20,256 nt of DNA from Plakobranchus ocellatus (Eukaryota > Mollusca > Gastropoda > Plakobranchidae). The translations under genes were made by a program, and so were the position numbers. Shown here one piece after another: positions 17,701 to 20,256 of this stretch. Positions within the stretch are counted from its first letter, which is position 1, and every line of letters starts with the position of its first letter. The stretch spans positions 1,248,660-1,268,915 of the forward strand of contig BLXT01003739.1 in the NCBI GenBank assembly GCA_019648995.1, read 5' to 3'. The notes under the pieces were generated by a model. It was not told the origin of the DNA. It made no database searches and worked only from the letters and a program-made list of their open reading frames with translations.

Positions 17701-19624
17701 GACATACGGATGTATATATAGTGATTTTTTTATTATACGGTAAGGGGCACGCAGATACCCCATACGTACAGATAAGACTATATTGTTATTAAAATGTCAG
17801 GGCACTCAATACCCCCAACGTACGGATACGACAAGAAAACACCTCATATGGATAGGGTTAAGCATGGGACTCACTTTTTTTTTTCAGTAATAGTACCTTA
17901 ATAAGTATAGTCATCTACTGCAAAATGATTCCATTTTGTTCCTGGTGCTTTATCAATAAATGGAACAAACAAAATAGAATATGTATAGAATATATATAAG
18001 TGTCAATGAATTTTTTTTCACAGATAAAAAAGTCATTCGTTAATGAGAATAGAAGTTTTATGTGTAAACCTTAATGAAGCATTTTTTCATATCAGCAACT
18101 TTGTTTGGTAACAAAAGCAAAGAGAATATTTTAAAATTAAACTCAATAGCAGATTGCTTTGATTTTTGATTGCAGAGTTAGCTCTCCTAAATGATAAAAG
18201 ACAGGCGAAAGCTATCTTTACTTCAAAGTTCTTTTGAATTTTATGTTTTATCAATTTGGATAATTTTTTTTTCTATCTGACGTTTTAGATCTCCCTTTTC
18301 TGTTATGCCTGTTTTAAATCTATCATGACTTCACATCACATTGCTTACCAAGTTACATGGGTTTTTGGTCTGTGGCAATGAATACATCCATTGTAGACAT
18401 GAGGAATATTTTTACAGATCATATTTGTTTTATTTGATTGTTCTCAGATGTTGGTGGGCATTCAAACACTGTTGTGTGTGCTGTTCTTTTTGCTGCGGCG
18501 CAACAGCTTTGATCGTGTGATAGAACAATTCAAGGACACTGAACACGGCTTGTACCTTGACTTCTCAGAAGTCTTCTTGTGGCAGAACTTGTTCCATTTA
18601 TCCATGGGCTTCTTTGGTGCTCTCATCATTTTTAAAATGCTCAAAGTCACTACGTAAGTAAATGTTTTCGCAAAACATGCAGCACCTAGACTTAACTTTC
18701 TTTATGAATTGCTTTTGATAAAAAAAGGGAATGTTCTGTACTCATCATTACTTTAATGACTTGAAGGTGTGATGTGATCCTTTTGCTCTTATTTTCCAAT
18801 TCATACATTTGACATTCAGAAATTAAACAAAATTTCCAATTTTATGGTGCTATGATGGGAAAACAAATAGTGACCTTAAAACAGATACCATAAAACAGTG
18901 CTGAACAACCATTTTTGAAAACTGAAAAAAATCGTACTCATAGGGATACAGTAATAAATTAGATGTGTAAATGTGTTTATTAATAGGGCTACAATGATAA
19001 ATAAGGATTAGGTATGTAAATATTTGTCATAAAGTGCTTTATACCTTAGTTCAAATAGATTAGATGATTGTTTATTATTATAATATTATGTTACGTACTA
19101 TTACGATGTTTTATGTCGTCACTTTCTTCTTCCTTGTGATTCCACAAGTCACAATCATTTTTTTATGTACTTCCTACAGGTTCAACCCATTTATGAAGAT
19201 CTTTACCAATTCAGTTGACCTCGCTGTGGGCGATTTTCAAGCATTCATGTTCTGCGTTGTGTTCGTCATTTTTGGCTTTGGCTCCCTGGGTCGGTTAGCA
19301 TTTGGCAACTATGTGAAAAGCTACTCTACATTCAGGGACACAATGTTTACTCTTCTCTTCTTCATCCTTGGAGAACCAGACTTTGATGTTGTCATTGGGG
19401 CCGATCTATTCATTGGGAGAATGTTTTTCCTTTTGTTCATGGTTATCAGCCAGTATTTTGTGCTTTTCATGTTCATAGCCATCTTGCGAGATGCATTTTC
19501 TATTGCTCGCTTACTGCAGTACAAATATGAAAGAGCTGTGGTCAAGCACATAGTCAACACAATATTGCTCTATTTCAACTTCTTTTCTCAGCAGTCCGAC
19601 TCTCAGGTGAAAGTTCCAGTCTAG
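2666..19624 (+). CDS. Polycystin (PKD) family channel, C-terminal part, five exons
   Basis: Join of 2666-2786, 13206-13377, 16472-16576, 18448-18653 and 19180-19624, with the 5' part outside the window. The visible product is about 349 residues. In order it shows the end of the polycystin/TOP extracellular domain (YSGGGYVVRL near residues 6-15, then GWIDRLSRCIFLEFTVYN), S2 (about 92-112), S3 after the FxxLWNWLE motif (about 124-152), S4 (about 181-199), S5 (about 219-243), a pore helix and filter FFILGEPDFD (about 262-271), S6 (about 281-306) and a 41-residue tail. These are the landmarks of PKD1/PKD2-type six-helix TRP-like cation channels, which act in ciliary or plasma membranes. Homology runs unbroken across all junctions and phases agree. 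The sequence is divergent from both PKD2 and PKD1. The short tail lacks the EF-hand and coiled coil of PKD2, so a PKD1-like (PKD1L) paralogue is my best guess. Subfamily and ion selectivity are inferred. Confidence -1.
2862..3022. mobile_element. 161-bp TTAA-bounded MITE
   Basis: The left end reads TTAACACATTCCCTACCC. The right end, read on the minus strand, is TTAACACGTTGCCTACCC. That is 16 of 18 identical, including the TTAA at both ends. The interior is non-coding. A short element with inverted repeats and a TTAA target duplication is typical of piggyBac-derived miniature elements. It begins 75 bases after the donor site of exon A. Confidence -1.
3157..3324. repeat. Two-copy tandem duplication, unit about 83 bp
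   Basis: Copy 1 spans about 3157-3239 and copy 2 about 3240-3324. Both begin attacaatacacat and share tacattgtgaactg and a block from aaggtaaaaaac to aattacacatttgta. Copy 2 has a few extra bases near its start and several substitutions. The interior is non-coding. Confidence -1.
3325..4079. other. Intron 1 sequence, no recognised feature
   Basis: Short frames exist on both strands (for example 3336-3593 minus and 3576-3791 plus). They overlap each other and show no family motif. Confidence -1.
4080..5420 (+). other. G/T-rich non-coding block, possible old retroelement terminal region
   Basis: Base composition differs from the AT-rich surroundings: the plus strand is rich in G and T, with several CG-containing words. 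AATAAA occurs at 5298-5303 and 5347-5352 near the right edge. No frame of note is present. The look is that of a retroelement LTR/UTR or an old transcribed non-coding sequence. I found no target duplication or defined ends, so this is tentative. Confidence -1.
5483..5506. repeat. Short perfect hairpin
   Basis: AATGTCTTT and AAAGACATT form a perfect 9-bp stem around a 6-base loop. It could arise by chance in AT-rich sequence; no role is claimed. Confidence -1.
5507..6995. other. Intron 1 sequence, nothing recognised
   Basis: AT-rich apart from a slightly more GC-balanced stretch near 6540-6730, which I could not assign. Confidence -1.
6996..7389 (-). mobile_element. TTAA-bounded MITE with hairpin modules, copy 1 (inverted)
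   Basis: This copy is bounded by TTAA at both ends, and its right end read on the minus strand starts TTAACCCTATCC. It is in the opposite orientation to copies 2 and 3, and its interior matches their reverse complement along the length: a shared tract around tgacctcaggtca and an AAATTTCCATTTTAAGTATT block. It contains four GGGG(T/...)...CCCC modules, the clearest being GGGGTAACAAAATCACCCC. No coding frame is present. TTAA ends plus C-rich inverted repeats point to mobilisation by a piggyBac-type transposase. Confidence -1.
7390..8330. other. Intron 1 sequence, nothing firm
   Basis: It includes a G-rich tract at about 7964-7986 (runs of 5, 4 and 6 G) that might form a G-quadruplex. No gene or repeat family was recognised. 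Confidence -1.
8332..8347. repeat. 16-bp perfect palindrome
   Basis: CACTGTCTAGACAGTG is its own reverse complement. A related half, acagtctaga, occurs about 45 bases earlier near 8284. It may be part of the local TCTAGA-rich sequence. Confidence -1.
8745..9145. repeat. Cluster of CTAGATCTAG-like motifs
   Basis: Many overlapping copies of TAGATCTA, TCTAGA and close variants lie near 8751, 8824, 8986, 9003, 9041, 9109 and 9120. Isolated copies occur elsewhere (2080-2130, 3510, 14493, 14893-14925, 19925-19955). It is an interspersed degenerate simple motif, not a strict tandem array. Confidence -1.
9182..9412 (+). pseudogene. Zinc-finger-like fragment, possibly from a hAT-type transposon
   Basis: A plus-strand frame encodes DANKRDKFYCNDCNQTYI, then NQYGVKAFGMMKYSKDKAAK and SSKS. 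It recalls the single C2H2-like finger at the N-terminus of many hAT-like and DUF4371-type transposon proteins: a lysine, then FxCxxC, a hydrophobic stretch, GxxAxxxH, then SKxHK. Here the first expected His position is Met and no second His is clear, so the finger would not bind zinc. No transposase domain follows. Moderate to low confidence. Confidence -1.
9550..9936 (+). mobile_element. TTAA-bounded MITE with hairpin modules, copy 2
   Basis: It starts TTAACCCTATCCATA and ends with its inverse, giving 15-bp inverted repeats that include the TTAA. The interior matches copies 1 and 3. Relative to them it lacks part of the right subterminal region, where cacctcatatgg is replaced by attatatatgg. 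GGGGTAATTGTTACCCC lies at 9570-9586 and further GGGG...CCCC modules lie toward the right end. Confidence -1.
10129..10212 (+). mobile_element. Terminus resembling a pogo/Tigger-type element
   Basis: TA followed by CAGTGGAAACCTGATAAAAC, then ggtgggacca, then ttctgttatatcagat and ccctgttaaatt. From memory, CAGTGGAAcCTcgaTaaaacgaa...ggtggga is a common end of pogo-like (Tc1/mariner superfamily) elements. The matching opposite end was not found downstream, so this is a lone or decayed terminus. Confidence -1.
10213..12199. other. AT-rich intron 1 sequence with poly(T) tracts
   Basis: No gene was recognised. Long T runs occur near 10890, 11775 and 11820. A perfect 8-bp inverted repeat, aaaagcgt/acgctttt, lies near 11149-11171. 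Confidence -1.
12208..12412 (+). repeat. Degenerate GAT trinucleotide repeat
   Basis: About 200 bases are dominated by GAT, GATGGT and GATGAA units. The repeat makes open frames on both strands: acidic Asp-rich or Met-rich on plus, Ile/Thr-rich on minus. These are low-complexity translations of the repeat and not supported as genes. Confidence -1.
12413..13205. other. End of intron 1, nothing recognised
   Basis: It ends with the acceptor of exon B; no other feature was recognised. Confidence -1.
13206..13377 (+). CDS. Polycystin exon B: end of TOP domain and start of S2
   Basis: The acceptor is cattccag ending at 13205 and the donor gtgggt starts at 13378. The exon has 172 bases: one base completing the Arg codon from exon A, then 57 codons. 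The joined reading is RLSR/CIFLEFTVYNPSVD. This matches the family pattern TRavFveFtVYNaNvnlF, but with PSVDMY in place of the usual NANVNLF. It continues through a VTLAFE...NGGVF segment, equivalent to the LLEFPxxGG part, and ends at LWFNVVE, the first turn of S2. It ends in phase 0. The preceding intron is 10,419 bases, far longer than the others. Confidence -1.
14146..14212 (+). other. Exon-like short reading frame inside the pogo-like element
   Basis: A strong acceptor-like stretch (gtttttttcag) ends at 14145. In the frame starting GAA at 14147 it is followed by 21 codons and a TGA: EGARVAGKLEEDLYPE and then HHLEK. The charged, balanced composition looks like a real protein C-terminus, but I do not recognise the family. 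It is not in phase with the polycystin exons: splicing from exon B would meet TGA at once. It could be a captured terminal exon or chance. Confidence -1.
14575..14598. repeat. CT-rich microsatellite
   Basis: An imperfect (CT)n run interrupted by TTT. Confidence -1.
14930..15240 (+). repeat. Dispersed repeat, copy 1 (within the pogo-like element)
   Basis: This segment resembles 19970-20175 in order and orientation. Shared blocks are the ggctagaagtaaa stretch, a gcaagg/gcatgg...accagagt..acgacttt block, the following aacttatt, and a tttcagtg(a/g)atttgg block. It lies in the right half of the 2-kb element, suggesting that another copy of the same family sits downstream of the gene. Confidence -1.
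15459..15535. repeat. Homopolymer and simple-repeat patch
   Basis: A poly(C) run near 15459-15471 is followed by an A-rich stretch and a GT/GA-rich simple repeat. Confidence -1.
15641..16471. other. End of intron 2, nothing recognised
   Basis: A plus-strand frame of 87 codons (15939-16202) shows no family motif. It is not in the reading path of the polycystin gene. Confidence -1.
16472..16576 (+). CDS. Polycystin exon C: S2 to start of S3
   Basis: This is a short symmetric exon of 105 bases, 35 codons, phase 0 at both ends. The acceptor is the pyrimidine-rich stretch ending ctccag at 16471 and the donor is gtcagg at 16577. It encodes IIAGMCVTLNMIA (S2), a basic linker with MIRYGVREFF, and LWNWLE. 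Joined to exon B, the reading VVE/IIAG aligns with the CEIIFxxFixYY helix of polycystins, and FFSSLWNWLE aligns with YFxSFWNxLD before S3. The same frame stays open upstream for about 160 bases. The phase-0 junction, the homology and the splice signal place the real start at 16472. Skipping this exon would keep frame but remove part of S2-S3. Confidence -1.
16577..17160. other. Start of intron 3, nothing recognised
   Basis: AT-rich non-coding sequence beyond the exon C donor. Confidence -1.
17163..17455 (-). mobile_element. tRNA-derived SINE
   Basis: On the minus strand the head carries an A-box-like TGGCTCATATGG (plus 17428-17439) and a B-box-like GGCTCAAATCC (plus 17385-17395), 32 bases apart, as in RNA polymerase III internal promoters. 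The head is followed by a body of about 200 bases with a GCAATGGCAAATTACCTC stretch. The element ends in an A-rich tail (T run at 17161-17172 on the plus strand). This architecture is that of a SINE and not a functional tRNA: the acceptor stem and 3' end are not preserved. Lineage not identified. Confidence -1.
17461..17861 (+). mobile_element. TTAA-bounded MITE with hairpin modules, copy 3
   Basis: It starts TTATCCCTATCCATACG (TTAA mutated to TTAT) and ends CATATGGATAGGGTTAA. It is about 401 bp and closely matches copies 1 and 2. It contains a perfect 7-bp-stem hairpin, GGGGTAATTTTGTTACCCC, at 17681-17699 and a near copy at 17481-17498. It lies directly beside the 5' end of the SINE, separated by a T run. 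Confidence -1.
17862..18447. other. End of intron 3, nothing recognised
   Basis: AT-rich, ending at the exon D acceptor. Confidence -1.
18448..18653 (+). CDS. Polycystin exon D: S3, extracellular linker and S4
   Basis: The acceptor is ttgttctcag ending at 18447 and the donor is gtaagta at 18654. The exon has 206 bases: 68 codons plus two bases (AC) that join the G of exon E to make Thr. It encodes the rest of S3 (MLVGIQTLLCVLFFLL), a linker with RVIEQF and the YLDFSEV segment, which corresponds to the FxdFxxlayWxq region of polycystins, and S4 (FHLSMGFFGALIIFKMLK). S4 carries only two lysines and no arginines. The ATG at 18448 is internal to the protein and is not a translation start. Confidence -1.
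18654..19179. other. Intron 4
   Basis: A 526-base GT-AG intron, AT-rich, with no recognised insert. Confidence -1.
19180..19624 (+). CDS. Polycystin terminal exon E: S5, pore, S6 and tail
   Basis: The acceptor is cttcctacag ending at 19179 and the TAG stop ends at 19624. The exon has one base completing Thr, 147 codons and the stop. It starts FNPFMKIF, equivalent to the LRFNrxM S4-S5 linker, with Thr in place of the usual Arg. S5 (GDFQAFMFCVVFVIFGFGSL) contains the family's long hydrophobic run ending near LAFG. The pore region STFRDTMFTLLFFILGEPDF resembles STFxxxxFTxFxxiLGDxxF, with Glu-Pro after the filter Gly. S6 ends FMFIAILRDAF, like NxFLAIINDxY. The last 41 residues are basic then hydrophobic and end in QVKVPV. 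The frame is open upstream of 19180 into intron, but that part lacks homology. Confidence -1.
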
Positions 19625-19720
19625 TGAACTATATCTTTAGATAAGGCAAGAGTTTTTGAGGATTCAGAGATTCAATTTTTGTAAAGTAATAATAAAATAC
19701 TTCTTTTCTTTTGTGAACAA
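19625..19720 (+). terminator. 3' UTR and poly(A) signal of the polycystin gene
   Basis: After the stop codon the sequence is AT-rich. A canonical AATAAA lies at 19691-19696, followed by a T-rich run (ttcttttcttttgtg) at about 19701-19715 that suits a downstream element. Cleavage near 19710-19720 is inferred, giving a 3' UTR of under 100 bases. Confidence -1.
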
Positions 19721-19788
19721 AATTCACTTAAGTCACTTTTTAAAAAGTTTATTTTGATAAAAAAAAATACGCTTTTCAAAAGAGAAGG

Positions 19789-19791
<3 letters not shown>

Positions 19792-19834
<43 letters not shown>
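19792..19834. repeat. (AT)n microsatellite
   Basis: About 21 uninterrupted AT units lie just beyond the inferred polyadenylation site. Confidence -1.
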
Positions 19835-19835
<1 letters not shown>

Positions 19836-19959
19836 TACCCTTATCTTGACAGTTCACCTTGTGCTAACTGTTAGATTCTCCAACAATTTTCCTCCTTTTT
19901 GACTTGCTGTCAATATCATCAATGTCTAGATTCTAGATTCATTTAAATCTAGTTGTGCA

Positions 19960-20175
19960 TTGTGCATCTTCACAAATGTATACTCCCAGTTTCATTGGAT
20001 CTTAGGCTAGAAGTAAAGTAAGCAGAGAGCATTGGAAAAGTTAAAGCATGGCAACCAGAGTTGACGACTTTACCACTAAGATAAAAAATTAACTTATTGT
20101 GGAAGTGGGAAAGAAGCAGTAAAAGAAAAACAACACAACCAGATAAATATTTCAGTGGATTTGGAATACAATTAA
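19960..20175 (+). repeat. Dispersed repeat, copy 2 (downstream of the gene)
   Basis: A diverged and partly deleted copy of the segment at 14930-15240, in the same orientation. It is preceded by TCTAGATTCTAGATTC, again like the copy 1 flank, which has gatctagatc. It probably belongs to another member of the pogo-like family continuing past the window edge. Confidence -1.
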
Positions 20176-20256
20176 ACACTGTCTATATATATATATGCAT
20201 GTAACAACTTTTTCTGTATCAAAACCTTGGCTATAATGAATTTAAAACCCAGATCT

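Noticed and set aside
18448-18657. Independent small gene starting at ATG 18448
   Set aside because: The ATG directly follows a splice acceptor and the frame is the S3-S4 part of the polycystin, ending at a GTAAGT donor.

Overview
This is animal nuclear DNA: AT-rich, with long GT-AG introns, a tRNA-derived SINE, several relics of cut-and-paste DNA transposons and no operon structure. The only convincing host gene is the 3' end of a polycystin-family (PKD) cation-channel gene on the plus strand. The density of TTAA-type and pogo-type repeats and of short CTAGATCTAG-like motifs suggests a lophotrochozoan, most likely a gastropod mollusc. That is an inference from sequence character, not a proven assignment.

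The gene is split into five exons: 2666-2786, 13206-13377, 16472-16576, 18448-18653 and 19180-19624. All four introns begin with GT and end with AG, and the reading phase matches at every junction. Joined, the exons give about 349 residues: the end of the extracellular polycystin (TOP) domain, membrane segments S2-S6 with the pore loop, and a short cytoplasmic tail. A poly(A) signal lies 67 bases after the stop. The N-terminal part of the gene lies upstream of the window.

The introns, above all the 10.4-kb first one, hold most of the repeats. Upstream of the first exon are a decayed transposon ORF (390-839, minus), and a piggyBac-type relic with acidic N-terminus and TTAA-flanked terminus (1858-2516, minus). 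Intron 1 holds a 161-bp TTAA-bounded MITE, an ~83-bp tandem duplication, two copies of a ~390-bp TTAA-bounded MITE carrying internal hairpin modules, a zinc-finger-like hAT-type fragment, a pogo-like terminus and a degenerate GAT repeat. Intron 2 holds a ~2-kb element with pogo/Tigger-like inverted ends. Part of that element is repeated downstream of the gene at 19960-20175. Intron 3 holds a tRNA-derived SINE abutting a third copy of the ~390-bp MITE.

The most interesting points are the divergent polycystin, which keeps an acidic pore motif but has a very short tail, and the hairpin-module MITE family with three copies in one gene. A small exon-like reading frame inside the pogo-like element also deserves a look. 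I did not find a wholly new biological system.
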